Positions 16,886-26,161 of a stretch of DNA of 61,218 nucleotides are shown here, one piece after another. The stretch lies in NCBI GenBank assembly GCA_000335735.1, contig AMYY01000020.1, forward strand, positions 1-61,218. The letters are read 5' to 3'. Position 1 is the first letter of the stretch. Each line of letters begins with the position of its first letter. Source of the DNA: an alpha proteobacterium L41A. Lineage in GTDB: Bacteria > Pseudomonadota > Alphaproteobacteria > Caulobacterales > Caulobacteraceae. Both the position numbers and the translations under genes were made by a program. Under the pieces are notes generated by a model that worked only from the letters and a program-made list of their open reading frames with translations, made no database searches and was not told the origin of the DNA.

Positions 16886-17157
16886 GCCAACGCCCCCTCG
16901 GTGTTGAAGTCCGGCGCGCCATAGGCGGCCCATTGTTCCGTCCAGTATTGGGACACAGACCCTAAACTTAGGTTGACGCCGTCGGCCGCCCACGTCTTTC
17001 GCGCCGACAGCAGAATCTGCAGGCACAGACCGCCCAGACGCTGGACGGCGGAGGCGTCAAGGACCACCGGGTGGCCGCGCAGGGCCAGCAGATCCGCCTT
17101 CAACGGCTCGGCCGCATTCAGGTCCAGAACGTCGGACAAGATCAGGGTTTCAGTCAT
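16882..17157 (-). CDS. STAS-domain protein of the che cluster (CheX position)
   Basis: The 91-residue protein is a single STAS domain (LNAAEPLKADLLALRG, VVLDASAVQRLGGLCLQILL). The serine usually phosphorylated in SpoIIAA-type STAS domains corresponds to the DASAV region. It sits between the chemoreceptor and cheY, as CheX does in Caulobacter. It could bind a partner in the signalling array, but its role is unknown. It overlaps the mcp stop by one base and the cheY start by four. Confidence 0.8.
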   Translation of the reverse strand: MTETLILSDVLDLNAAEPLKADLLALRGHPVVLDASAVQRLGGLCLQILLSARKTWAADGVNLSLGSVSQYWTEQWAAYGAPDFNTEGALA

Positions 17158-19097
17158 CAGAACTCCTCCCAGCCGTCCTCGACGGCGGTGGCTTGAGGCT
17201 TGGGTGCGGCGCCGCCTCGGCCGATGACCTTCAGAGCGGCGGCCATGTGGCTGCTAGGCTTGGCGACGGGCGCAGGGGTGCGAATCGGCGCGGGCGCAGC
17301 GGCGCGCGACGGCGAAGACCCGACGCGGAACTGGGCGACCGAGGCTTGCAGGCTTTCCGCCTCTTGGGCCAGCGAGTGGCTGGCGGCGGTCGACTGCTCG
17401 ACCATGGCGGCGTTCTGTTGGGTGACCTGGTCCATCTGGTTCACGGCGGTGTTGACCTGGGCCAGGCCGACAGCCTGTTCCTGGGCCGAGGCGGCGATCT
17501 CGGTGACCAGGCTGTCGATTTCGGCGACGCGGTCCACGATCCGTTGCAGCGCCTCGCCGGTCTCTCCGACCAGTTTCACGCCTGCGCCGACCTGGCCGGT
17601 CGAGGCCGAGATCAGGGTCTTGATCTCCTTGGCGGCTTCGGCCGAACGCTGGGCCAGGGCGCGGACTTCGGAGGCGACCACCGCGAAGCCACGACCGGCC
17701 TCGCCGGCGCGCGCGGCCTCGACGCCGGCGTTCAAAGCCAGAAGGTTGGTCTGGAAGGCGATCTCGTCGATCACGCCGATGATCTGGTTGATCTGGGTGG
17801 ACGAGCCCTCGATGGCCTGCATCGCCTGCACCGCATCGCGCACGATCACGCCCGAAGTCTCGGCGTCGCCCTTGGCGGCGCGCACGACATCGGAGGCCTG
17901 GCGGGCGCCTGAGGCGGTCTTGTTCACCGTGGCGGTGATTTCATCCAGCGCGGCGGCGGTTTCCTCCAGCGAGGCGGCCTGTTGTTCGGTGCGACGCGAC
18001 AGGTCGTCGGCCGCCTGCGAAATCTCGCCGGCGCCCGAGCGGATGCCCGAGACGTTGCCGACCACCACCGAAACAGCCTGCTGCAACTGAGAGATGGCAG
18101 CGTTGAAGTCGGTCTTCAGCTGAGCCGATTTAGCATTGAACTCGATGTCGATGCGGTGGGTCAGGTCGCCGTTCGACATGGCCGACAGACCTTGGCCCAG
18201 GGCCGCGATGGCACGGGCGTCCTCGGCGGCTTCGCGCGCCTTGTCCGCCTCGCGTTCGGCGCGTTCCTGCTCGCTCATGGAGCGATGGGCCGTGGCTTCC
18301 TGTTCGACGCGAACCTTCTCGACCGCCGCGTCGCGGAAGGCCAGGATGGCCTGACCCATCTTGCCGAACTCATCCTTGCGCTCGGCGCTCGCGACCGTGA
18401 TATTCGTGTCGCCGGCCATCAGCTTCTGCATATAGCCGATCATCGTGAAGACCGGCCGCACGATGGACCGGGTTGCGACAAAGCCGGCCATCAGGGCGAT
18501 CACCAAGGCCGAGATCAGGCCGACAATCGTAGCGATCAGCGCGGTCCGACTGGCGGCGTCCTGAGCCTCGACCGCCGCTTTCAGCGCCGTGTCGTTGGCG
18601 GCCTTGATCGCGTCAACCGCCTCCTCGACCGGCGCGACAAAGTTGTCAGCGCTTCCATTACGACCGACCATTTGCACAGCCTGGGCGCCGCGACCGTCGC
18701 GGACCATCGCCGAACCGGCTTCGACGACATTCTTGTACCAGACCGCATTGCCCTCGATGGCCTTGTCGACCAGAGCGGCGCGATCGGCCGGCAGTTCGCC
18801 ACGCAGTTCATTCATTTCCGCGAGGAACTTGGCGCGGTGCGCGTCGACGCGTTCGAGATAGTAGGGATCCTGAGACAGGAGATAGCCGCGCAAGGCGTTC
18901 TCCTGGCGGGCCATATAGAACTCCGCCGTCGCCGTGGAGCGGTTGGCCTGGTTTTCCACCGTGCGAACCTTGCCGGCCGCCTCCATCTGCAACAGGCTTG
19001 CGATAATAACAGCGCCCATGACGGCGATCGCCGCCAACACGAGAGCGAAAGCCGCGAACAACTTGCGGCCTACGGGCATATTCTCGATCAACTTCAA
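17157..19097 (-). CDS. Methyl-accepting chemotaxis protein (McpA-like)
   Basis: The 646-residue receptor has two transmembrane helices (about 13-35 and 185-208). They flank a helical CHASE3-like sensor domain, followed by two HAMP regions and a cytoplasmic hairpin with the tip motif [20 protein letters not shown]. The C-terminus is EDGWEEF, an aromatic-acidic pentapeptide of the kind that tethers CheR/CheB. The start is read as TTG 19095-19097 with a GGGGGA site seven bases upstream; an ATG at 19079 is also possible. Its place at the head of the che genes matches mcpA of Caulobacter. Confidence 0.92.
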   Translation of the reverse strand: MKLIENMPVGRKLFAAFALVLAAIAVMGAVIIASLLQMEAAGKVRTVENQANRSTATAEFYMARQENALRGYLLSQDPYYLERVDAHRAKFLAEMNELRGELPADRAALVDKAIEGNAVWYKNVVEAGSAMVRDGRGAQAVQMVGRNGSADNFVAPVEEAVDAIKAANDTALKAAVEAQDAASRTALIATIVGLISALVIALMAGFVATRSIVRPVFTMIGYMQKLMAGDTNITVASAERKDEFGKMGQAILAFRDAAVEKVRVEQEATAHRSMSEQERAEREADKAREAAEDARAIAALGQGLSAMSNGDLTHRIDIEFNAKSAQLKTDFNAAISQLQQAVSVVVGNVSGIRSGAGEISQAADDLSRRTEQQAASLEETAAALDEITATVNKTASGARQASDVVRAAKGDAETSGVIVRDAVQAMQAIEGSSTQINQIIGVIDEIAFQTNLLALNAGVEAARAGEAGRGFAVVASEVRALAQRSAEAAKEIKTLISASTGQVGAGVKLVGETGEALQRIVDRVAEIDSLVTEIAASAQEQAVGLAQVNTAVNQMDQVTQQNAAMVEQSTAASHSLAQEAESLQASVAQFRVGSSPSRAAAPAPIRTPAPVAKPSSHMAAALKVIGRGGAAPKPQATAVEDGWEEF

Positions 19098-19124
19098 CTC
19101 AGCATCCCCCGATGGATCGGTTAC

Positions 19125-19802
19125 TCAGAACGAATAGATGGCGGCGGCGACAAGGCGGCCGTCATAGGGCTCGCCGACACTGTGCTTGTCGGTGTCGTAC
19201 CAGCGCAGGTCGAAGGCCAAGGCGTCGGTCAGCTTCTGTTTGGCGCCGACGTTCCAGGCGTTGTAGTCGACCCCGCCGTCGGCCATCCGATTGGCGACGG
19301 CGGCCGAAATCTTCGTCTTGGCGGCGACGGCGACCGTGCCTTGCAACTCCAGCCACCAGGCCTCTTTCGTGGCGGCGAAGCCGTCAGGCGAATAGTTGAC
19401 GCGAAGGCGCGTCACCACGGGGCCCAGCTTGCGTGAAGCGTCCGCCTGATATTCCCAATAGTTGTTATCGACGCCGGCGCGCGACCCTGGCAGGTCGCGG
19501 TTCATGACCCCAAGATCGAAGGAAAAGCCGCCCGCTTTGGGCCGCCAACCGACCATGCTGACGATTTCCATGTCGTAGCCTTGAGCGCCGGCGGCGTCCG
19601 AGACGAAGACGCTGGCGTAGCCTTCGCCGAAGCCGACCTCCGCCTTGGCGAAAGGCGCCACGTCCTGATTGCTCTTGCCCAGCCCTTTGCCGACATACTG
19701 GCTGGCGACACCGACATCGAGACCGAACGATTGGGCCTGGGAGGTGACCGGCGCCGCGAGGCCTACTGCCGCGACGACATAAATGGCTGACGAACGAAAC
19801 AT
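19125..19802 (-). CDS. TorF-family putative porin
   Basis: The 225-residue protein has a signal peptide (cleaved near SQA-QS) and a short beta-barrel sequence with alternating hydrophobic strands ending in AAIYSF, a typical terminal phenylalanine. The opening (FGLDVGVASQYVGKGLGKSN) matches the Gcw_chp/TorF putative outer-membrane family. It lies 27 bases upstream of the mcp gene on the same strand, so it may be cotranscribed with the chemotaxis genes. Substrate and biological role are unknown. Confidence 0.8.
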   Translation of the reverse strand: MFRSSAIYVVAAVGLAAPVTSQAQSFGLDVGVASQYVGKGLGKSNQDVAPFAKAEVGFGEGYASVFVSDAAGAQGYDMEIVSMVGWRPKAGGFSFDLGVMNRDLPGSRAGVDNNYWEYQADASRKLGPVVTRLRVNYSPDGFAATKEAWWLELQGTVAVAAKTKISAAVANRMADGGVDYNAWNVGAKQKLTDALAFDLRWYDTDKHSVGEPYDGRLVAAAIYSF

Positions 19803-20115
19803 GGCGATCCCTGAAGCTTCTGCATTCTGAGGCTCAAGGATGAGGCGATGATTAATATCAAATCTGAACCGAGCGCTATGTAGGATTGCGTATCGGTTCC
19901 GACGCTTATGGCGTAGGCCGACCGCGCTTCACGCGACACCGACGACGGCGGATCGGACATTTTTTTGGAGTACGTAGGTTCACCTAAGTCCAAAAGCCCT
20001 GTACAAAAGTTGTCAGAAAAGTGTCGAAGCTCGTTGGATTCCGCTACAACACGTCCATGCTCACGAGCTCACGTCACCTCACATTGATTTCGTCTGCGGT
20101 CACCTAGCCACGCCG
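19803..20115. other. Divergent intergenic region, likely promoters
   Basis: The 313 bases between the porin gene (minus) and the FixL-like gene (plus) hold no gene. They are AT-richer than their surroundings, contain gattaatatc near 19848 and one GATTC (GANTC) site at about 20036. This region should hold the promoters of both transcription units, including any promoter driving the che operon. No consensus promoter could be fixed by eye. Confidence 0.4.
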
Positions 20116-21549
20116 ATGATCCGTCGATCAGAGACAGGGTGGAACGAGGTCTTGATCGCATGTTCAACGGTGCTTATTGCGACGCTTATTCGCAGCGGTC
20201 TCGAACCGTTTGGGAATTTCTATTATCTTCCGCTTGTGCCGGCGGTAATGGCGACGGCCTTGCTCGCTGGAAGACTGGCCGTGGCGCTTGCGATACTGTT
20301 GGCCATAGGAACCAATCTATGGCTGGTGCAACGTGAGGACGCGCTGGACGCCGCAACGAATGCGGCCCTGTTCGCCGTCATCGCCTGGGTCATCGCGGAA
20401 GTCTGTCGTCGGTTGATCGACGCGCTGGAACAGGCCCGCGCCCTGACGCGTGATCTGGCGGTGCGCGAGATGCTGCTCGACACCATCGTGGCTACCACGC
20501 CGATCGTGACACTGGACCGCGAGGGGCGGACGCGTCGAGTGACCCCTGCGGCCGCCAATCTGTTGCGCGTGGATCGTCTGGCGGCGATCGCCCAGCCGTT
20601 CGGGTCGCTGCTGCCGGGGTTCGACGAGACGGCCCTGACAAAGGCCCGTCAAGGCGGCGAGGTTCTCGCACCATCGTCCGGCCCGTGGACGAGCGGGCCG
20701 TCGCCCCTGCCGGGCCCGCCCCTGACGCTTCACGCCAACGTCCTGCCCGACGACATCTCGCCAGAGCATATCGTCCTGACGCTGGGCGATGACAGCGAGG
20801 CCGAAACAATCCGGCGCAGCGAAAAAGATCTGATCGCCAGGCTGAGCAAAGTCTGGCGTCTGAACTCGATGGGGGAGATGGCCGCGACACTGGCCCACGA
20901 GCTGAACCAGCCGCTGAGCGCCGCTGCCGTCTATCTGCATGCCAGCCAGGTTGAGCTGGCAGGTCTGGGGCCCGCAGCGGACGGCCCGACCAAGACCATC
21001 GAGTTGGCAAAGGCGCAGTTGCTGCGTGCGGGAGACATCATCCGTCGCATGCGCGAACACGTCGCCACGGGGGCTCGGTCCGTTACAGAGGAACGCGCGT
21101 CGCTGATCGTCCTGGATCTTGCGCCTGTCTTCGCCCTGATCGGACAGGATACCGACACCCCTGTCGATCTGGACATGGAAGAGACCGACGATCGGGTGCT
21201 GGTCGACCGCATCCAGATTCAGCAGGCGTTGGCCAATCTGGTGCGCAACGCCGTGGATGCGGTCATTGGACGCGAGGGCGCACGTGTCACCCTGACGGGA
21301 CGCTCGCACGGATCGGATGGCTATGAAATCGCGGTTTCGGACAACGGCGACGGCATACCTGCGGAGCAGATGGACGAAATCTTCCATCCGATGACCACCA
21401 CCAAGCCCGGCGGCATGGGCCTGGGTCTATCCGTGACGCGTTCGATTGTTGAAAGTCACGGGGCCGCTCTGGTCGTCAGCCGTAATCCTCAAGGCGGAGC
21501 GACATTCTCGTTCTGTCTGCCTCGCCTCACGGAGCCCGACCTCCCATGA
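20116..21549 (+). CDS. FixL-like sensor histidine kinase without a visible heme ligand
   Basis: The 477-residue kinase has three to four N-terminal membrane helices (about 10-95, with no large periplasmic loop), a PAS-like segment at about 118-165, then the kinase. The phosphoacceptor is His261 in AATLAHELNQPLSAA, and the ATPase motifs NLVRNAVDAV, SDNGDGIP and GGMGLGLSV are intact. The kinase core is of the FixL/DctB class and its stop overlaps a FixJ-type regulator by four bases. The PAS segment is short and lacks the histidine region that binds heme in true FixL, so oxygen sensing is doubtful. Confidence 0.88.
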   Translation: MIRRSETGWNEVLIACSTVLIATLIRSGLEPFGNFYYLPLVPAVMATALLAGRLAVALAILLAIGTNLWLVQREDALDAATNAALFAVIAWVIAEVCRRLIDALEQARALTRDLAVREMLLDTIVATTPIVTLDREGRTRRVTPAAANLLRVDRLAAIAQPFGSLLPGFDETALTKARQGGEVLAPSSGPWTSGPSPLPGPPLTLHANVLPDDISPEHIVLTLGDDSEAETIRRSEKDLIARLSKVWRLNSMGEMAATLAHELNQPLSAAAVYLHASQVELAGLGPAADGPTKTIELAKAQLLRAGDIIRRMREHVATGARSVTEERASLIVLDLAPVFALIGQDTDTPVDLDMEETDDRVLVDRIQIQQALANLVRNAVDAVIGREGARVTLTGRSHGSDGYEIAVSDNGDGIPAEQMDEIFHPMTTTKPGGMGLGLSVTRSIVESHGAALVVSRNPQGGATFSFCLPRLTEPDLP

Positions 21550-22157
21550 GCTCACATTCCGTCTTCATCATCGACGACGACCCTTTCATGCGAGACGCTC
21601 TGGTGCTGATGCTGCGGGGGGCGGGTTTCCGGGCGCGCAGTTTCGTCAGCGCCGACGACTTCCTGGTCAATCTGCCTGCAGACAAGAGCGCCTGCGTCAT
21701 CACCGATGTGCGGATGCCGGGGCTTCAGGGTTCTGAACTCGTTGGGCGTCTCAAGAGCCTGCGCGGCGACACTTGACCGGTGATCGTCATCACGGGTCAC
21801 GGCGAGGTGGCGCTTGCGGTTCAGCTGATGAAGGCGGGCGTCGTCGATTTCGTCGAAAAGCCCTTCGATCCACAGCGGATACTGGACGCGGTCTCCAGCT
21901 GCCTGGCCTCGCTGACCAGTCTTGAAGCCGAGCGGATCGCGCGCGAGGACGCCAGGGCCCGCCTGGACACCCTGACCCCGCGCGAGCGGCAGGTCTTCGA
22001 CGCCCTGATCGACGGCTGTTCGAACAAGGAGATCGCGCAAAGGCTGGAGATCAGCCCGCGCACGGTGGAGATCTTTCGCGCCAAGGTGATGACGAAAATG
22101 CAGGCCGCGAACCTGTCCACCCTGGTCCGGATCGGAATGCGCGCCGGCGACGCTTGA
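21546..22157 (+). pseudogene. FixJ-family response regulator interrupted by an in-frame TGA
   Basis: The reading frame is continuous across 204 codons except for TGA at codon 77 (21774-21776). Before it lies a receiver domain with IIDDDPFMR and phosphoacceptor Asp54 (VITDVRMPG). After it the same frame resumes with PVIVITGHGEVALA, KPFDPQRI and a LuxR/FixJ HTH (LTPRERQVFDALIDGCSNKE, then ISPRTVEIFRAKVM). A single substitution, for example from TTA Leu, would restore the family sequence. A restart at GTG 21780 could make an HTH fragment lacking most of the receiver. It is either a true nonsense mutation or a sequencing error. Confidence 0.85.
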
Positions 22158-22191
22158 GCCGGACGAGATTCGTCGCCACCTTAGTCGCGAC

Positions 22192-24681
22192 ATGAGCGAC
22201 CGGTCCGCAGGCCTCGCCCCGTCCCGCGTGACTGCGGTCCTGGGGCCCACCAACACCGGCAAGACCCATCTGGCGGTCGAGCGGATGCTGGGTCACGCCT
22301 CGGGCATGATCGGCCTGCCGCTGCGGCTGCTGGCGCGTGAGATCTATGAGCGGATCGTCAAACAGCGCGGCGCGGCGGCCGTCGCCCTGATCACCGGCGA
22401 GGAAAAGATCGTCCCGCCGCGCCCGCACTATTTCGTCTGCACCGTCGAGGCCATGCCGCTGGAGCGATCGGTCGAGTTCCTGGCCATCGACGAAATCCAG
22501 TTGGTCGCCGATCCCGAACGCGGCCACGTCTTCACCCAGCGGCTGCTGCATGCGCGCGGTCGGTTCGAGACGATGTTCCTGGGCGCGGGGACCATGGAGC
22601 CGCTGATCCGCCGCCTGGTCCCGGACGTCGAGATCGTGACGCGCGACCGGTTGTCCACCCTGTCCTATGCGGGCTCCAAGAAGCTGACCCGCCTGCCGCG
22701 CCGCAGCGCCATCGTCGCCTTCTCGACCGACCGGGTCTACGCCATCGCCGAACTGATCCGACGTCAGCGCGGCGGCGCGGCGGTGGTGATGGGCAGCCTG
22801 TCGCCACGCACCCGCAACGCCCAGGTGGCCCTGTATCAGTCGGGCGAGGTCGATTTCCTGGTCGCCACCGACGCCATCGGCATGGGGCTGAACATGGATG
22901 TGGACCATGTCGCCTTCGCGGGGTTGAGAAAGTTCGACGGGCGGCGCACGCGTTGGCTTTACGCCCATGAGATCGGCCAGATCGCCGGGCGGGCGGGCCG
23001 GCATCTGCGCGACGGCACCTTCGGCGTCACGGCCGAGGCCGAGGATCTGGACCCCGACCTGGTCGAACAGGTGGTCGAGCATCGGTTCGATCCGATCGAG
23101 GCGGCGGAGTGGCGGAACGCCCGGCTGGATTTCGACACCCTGCCCGATCTGCTGCGCTCGCTGACGGTGACGCCCCAGCGATCGGGGCTGAGCCTGACGG
23201 CGGAGGCGCTGGACGAGACCCTGCTGCGTCGCCTGATCAAGGACGAGGAAATCGCGCGCCTGGGGCGCTCGCGCGGGGCGGTCATGCGTCTGTGGGAGGC
23301 GTGCCAGTTGCCGGACTTCCAGAAGACGACGCTGGATGAACACGCCCGGCTGGCCAAGGACGTCTTTCACGCCCTGACCGGCAAGCGCGGCCGGCTGACT
23401 GACGACTGGATGGCGCCGCGCTTCGCCTTCGTGGATCGTGACGACGGTCAGATCGACCAGCTGTCGGCGCGGCTGTCGGCGGTGCGCACCCTGTCCTACA
23501 TCGCCAACCGGCCGGACTGGGTTCACGACGCGCAAGGCTGGCGCGACAAGACCCGCGCGCTGGAAGACCGGCTGTCCGACGTGTTGCACGAGCGGCTGAC
23601 CGCCCGGTTCGTGGATCGCCGCACCACCGCCCTGATGCGGGCGCTGAACGTGCGCGAAGACACGTTCGCAGGCGTCGCCGAAGACGGCGAGGTCACGGTC
23701 GAAGGCCAGGTCGTCGGCCAGCTGGAGGGCGTGCGCTTCCAGATGGAGAAGGGCTCGTCGGCCCTGGAAGACCGCACCCTGCGTCAGGCGGCCGTGCGTG
23801 CGGTGACGCCCGAGATCAATCGACGGCTGGGGCGTCTGGCGGCCGAGACCGACGACGGCTTTTCGGTCACGCCGGACGGGGCGGTGCTGTGGCGCGGCGT
23901 GCTGACGGCGCAGATCAATGCGACGCCGCAGGGGGTCGATCCCTTTACGCCCTCCGTGCGCCTGCTCGGCGATCTGGGACCGACGCCCGCCCGCGAGCGC
24001 GCCCAGCGCCGCATCGAGGCGTGGCTGGCGGCGGAAGCGGGCCGGGCGCTGCGCGATCTGCGGCGGCTGCGTCAGGCGGTGGAGTCGGGGACCTTGAAAG
24101 GCCTGCCGCGCGGCATCGCCTTTCGCCTGATCGAGGCCGGCGGCGTGATCGACCGGCGCGAGGTCGAACGCGATCTGGCTGCGCTAAGCCAGGTCGAGCG
24201 CCGTACGCTGCGCAGTTTCGCTATCCGCATCGGGGCGCATTCGGTGTGGCTGCCCGGTCTTCAGAAGCCGCGCGCGCGCCATTTCGCCCAGGCCTTCGTC
24301 GCCGCGCCGCTGATCCCGGCGACGCCCGATCTGATCCCCGCGCCGGGGGAGCCGCCCTCGGCGCGGCTGTTGTCCGCGCACGGATTGCGATTGACGGGAC
24401 GGTGGATGGCGCCGGTCGAAACGCTGGAGAAGATGGCCGAGCTGCGGGCCGCCAATCACGGCCGGCTGTCCGACGAGGCCCTGACCGATCTGGGCTGGCG
24501 CGCCGATCAGGCCAAACAGATCATCGCCGCCTTGAAGATCGAACGCGCTCGCCTGCCCGACAAGCCGGGCGCAGCGCCGAAGATCGTCAAGGACTCGCCC
24601 TTCGCCGCCCTCGCCGCCCTGACGGAGGCGCCCCCGGCGCGGCCCAAGCGTCGTCGTCCGCGTCGAAAGGCGAAGGCTTGA
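22192..24681 (+). CDS. SUV3-like superfamily 2 RNA helicase
   Basis: The 829-residue protein has Walker A GPTNTGKTHLAVERM near residue 14, an IDEIQLV motif II near residue 100, and the helicase C domain (VVMGSLSPRTRNAQVALYQS, ATDAIGMGLNMDVDHV, QIAGRAGRH). This is the alphaproteobacterial relative of mitochondrial SUV3, an ATP-dependent RNA/DNA helicase. A long C-terminal region and a Lys/Arg-rich tail (RPKRRRPRRKAKA) follow. It overlaps the S4-domain gene by four bases. A role in RNA turnover is inferred from the family. Confidence 0.9.
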   Translation: MSDRSAGLAPSRVTAVLGPTNTGKTHLAVERMLGHASGMIGLPLRLLAREIYERIVKQRGAAAVALITGEEKIVPPRPHYFVCTVEAMPLERSVEFLAIDEIQLVADPERGHVFTQRLLHARGRFETMFLGAGTMEPLIRRLVPDVEIVTRDRLSTLSYAGSKKLTRLPRRSAIVAFSTDRVYAIAELIRRQRGGAAVVMGSLSPRTRNAQVALYQSGEVDFLVATDAIGMGLNMDVDHVAFAGLRKFDGRRTRWLYAHEIGQIAGRAGRHLRDGTFGVTAEAEDLDPDLVEQVVEHRFDPIEAAEWRNARLDFDTLPDLLRSLTVTPQRSGLSLTAEALDETLLRRLIKDEEIARLGRSRGAVMRLWEACQLPDFQKTTLDEHARLAKDVFHALTGKRGRLTDDWMAPRFAFVDRDDGQIDQLSARLSAVRTLSYIANRPDWVHDAQGWRDKTRALEDRLSDVLHERLTARFVDRRTTALMRALNVREDTFAGVAEDGEVTVEGQVVGQLEGVRFQMEKGSSALEDRTLRQAAVRAVTPEINRRLGRLAAETDDGFSVTPDGAVLWRGVLTAQINATPQGVDPFTPSVRLLGDLGPTPARERAQRRIEAWLAAEAGRALRDLRRLRQAVESGTLKGLPRGIAFRLIEAGGVIDRREVERDLAALSQVERRTLRSFAIRIGAHSVWLPGLQKPRARHFAQAFVAAPLIPATPDLIPAPGEPPSARLLSAHGLRLTGRWMAPVETLEKMAELRAANHGRLSDEALTDLGWRADQAKQIIAALKIERARLPDKPGAAPKIVKDSPFAALAALTEAPPARPKRRRPRRKAKA

Positions 24682-24953
24682 ACGAGAACGCCTGTCGCAT
24701 CGACATCTGGCTGTGGCGCGCGCGGTTCGTGAAGACGCGCGGCTTGGCGGCCGGTCTGGTGGAGCGGGGGGCGGTGCGGCTGACGCATCAGGGGCGCGAG
24801 ACGCGGCTCGACAAGCCCAGCCGGTGCGTTCACGTCGGCGACCTGCTGACCTTCGCCCAGAACGGACGCGTCATCAGCCTGAAGGTCGAGGGGCTAGGCG
24901 AAAGGCGCGGGCCCGCCGAGGAGGCCCGCGCCCTATATTCGCTGACGGTCTAG
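24678..24953 (+). CDS. S4-domain RNA-binding protein (Hsp15-like)
   Basis: The 91-residue protein contains an S4 RNA-binding domain (CRIDIWLWRARFVKTRGLAA, then RLDKPSRCVHVGDLLTF), as in Hsp15, which recycles free 50S subunits. The start is read as TTG 24678-24680, overlapping the helicase stop as TTGA, so translational coupling is likely. The TTG is the only codon that includes the full S4 fold. It is paired with the helicase in one operon, consistent with an RNA-related task. Confidence 0.85.
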   Translation: MNENACRIDIWLWRARFVKTRGLAAGLVERGAVRLTHQGRETRLDKPSRCVHVGDLLTFAQNGRVISLKVEGLGERRGPAEEARALYSLTV

Positions 24954-24956
24954 ATG

Positions 24957-25021
24957 GCCTTAAGTCGCGCGAAGCGCGGTAGGCTCAAAAGAACGGCCTC
25001 AAGTCGCGCGCAGCGCGATAG
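24957..25021. repeat. Two 27-bp direct repeats with palindromic cores
   Basis: The unit starting ggccttaagtcgcgcg at 24957-24983 recurs, with three differences, at 24995-25021. Each copy has a gcgcg-N-agcgcg-like dyad that can fold. They fill the gap between the convergent S4 and YceI genes and may act as bidirectional termination structures. Confidence 0.7.
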
Positions 25022-25023
25022 CC

Positions 25024-25650
25024 CTACTTCTGAATGACGAACTCGCCTTCGATGTGCAGCTTCACCTCGTCGGAGACGGCTGGCAGGGCGTAGTTGATGC
25101 CGAAGTCCGAGCGTTTGATGGTCGCTTCGCCGTCGAAGCCGGCCTTGTAGGCGCCCATGACGGTTCCGGCGCCGTTGAACTCGACCTCGATGGTGACGGG
25201 CTTGGTCACGCCCTTCAGGGTCAGATCGCCGACCACGGTCGCCTCGTTGGCGTCATCGGCGTCGATGGTGACCGAGCGCGAGACGAAGGTCGCGGTTGGG
25301 TATTGGGCGGTGTCGAAGAAGTCGGCGGTTTGCAGGTGGGCCTTCAGACGGTCGTCGTTGGGCGCCACGTCGGTCAGCGGGATCGTCGCGGTCAGGGTCG
25401 AGGCCGACGGGTTGGCCGGATCCAGCTTCAGCACCGCCTTCACGTTCACGAACTGGCCCGTATAGGTCGACAGGCCGAAGTGATTGACCGACCAGGTGAT
25501 CTTGCCGTGGCTGGATTCCAGATCGTAGGTCCCGGCGGTGACTTCGGCGGGGTTCTTGGTCAGAGCGGCCTGAGCCACGACCGCGCCGCCTGCGACCAGG
25601 CTGAGGGCGGCGGCGCCGGCGACGGCGTATTTCATGAAGGGGGTGCGCAT
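25024..25650 (-). CDS. YceI family periplasmic protein
   Basis: The 208-residue protein has a signal peptide (cleaved after VVAQA) followed by a YceI lipocalin-like domain. Visible features are AGTYDLESSHGKITWSVNHF, the DFFDTAQYPTATFVS strand, GDLTLKGVTKPVTI and KRSDFGINYALP. The family binds isoprenoid-type lipids in the periplasm. The ATG at 25650 is chosen for AGGA seven bases upstream; an ATG at 25680 would add a non-signal extension. Specific role unknown. Confidence 0.9.
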   Translation of the reverse strand: MRTPFMKYAVAGAAALSLVAGGAVVAQAALTKNPAEVTAGTYDLESSHGKITWSVNHFGLSTYTGQFVNVKAVLKLDPANPSASTLTATIPLTDVAPNDDRLKAHLQTADFFDTAQYPTATFVSRSVTIDADDANEATVVGDLTLKGVTKPVTIEVEFNGAGTVMGAYKAGFDGEATIKRSDFGINYALPAVSDEVKLHIEGEFVIQK

Positions 25651-25819
25651 GGGAGTTCCTGTCGATGGGCGGATATGCAATCAATACAGTTGCGATTAGG
25701 CGCCGTTCTGTCAAGGCGCTGCGAATGGCTCTCGCCTTAAGCCGCGCTGTTGACAGTTGGTTGCGTGGCCGCCATGTCGCAGGCCTCCCGCCCACAGACC
25801 GACACCCGTTTTTCGCCCA

Positions 25820-26161
25820 ATGACCTACATCGTCACCGACGCATGCGTGAAATGTAAGTTCATGGACTGCGTCGAGGTGTGTCCGGTGGACTGCTTCTAC
25901 GAGGGCGAGAACTTTCTGGTGATCGCGCCCGACGAATGCATCGACTGCGGCGTGTGCGAACCGGAATGCCCCGTCGACGCCATCGTGCCGGACACCGAGG
26001 ACGAGCCCGACGGCAAATGGCTTCAGGTCAACGCCGAATACGCCAAGGTCTGGCCCAACATCACCGTCAAGGGCACGCCCCCCGCCGATCGCGAACAGTA
26101 CGAGCGCGAAACGGGCAAATACGAGAAATACTTCAGCCCCAAGCCGGGCAAGGGTTCCTGA
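25820..26161 (+). CDS. fdxA: Seven-iron ferredoxin FdxA
   Basis: The 113-residue protein begins [20 protein letters not shown] and carries two Cys clusters: [17 protein letters not shown] and [12 protein letters not shown]. Together these fit one [3Fe-4S] and one [4Fe-4S] centre. The C-terminal extension ([11 protein letters not shown]) is typical of FdxA. It is a soluble electron carrier in the cytoplasm. Partner enzymes are not encoded nearby. Confidence 0.93.
   Translation: MTYIVTDACVKCKFMDCVEVCPVDCFYEGENFLVIAPDECIDCGVCEPECPVDAIVPDTEDEPDGKWLQVNAEYAKVWPNITVKGTPPADREQYERETGKYEKYFSPKPGKGS

Noticed and set aside
21774..21776. Selenocysteine readthrough of the TGA in the FixJ-like gene
   Set aside because: FixJ proteins have no selenocysteine at this position and no redox motif surrounds it; a nonsense mutation or error is simpler.
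24957..25021. CRISPR array
   Set aside because: There are only two imperfect copies with an 11-base gap, no spacer-like unit and no cas genes in the window.
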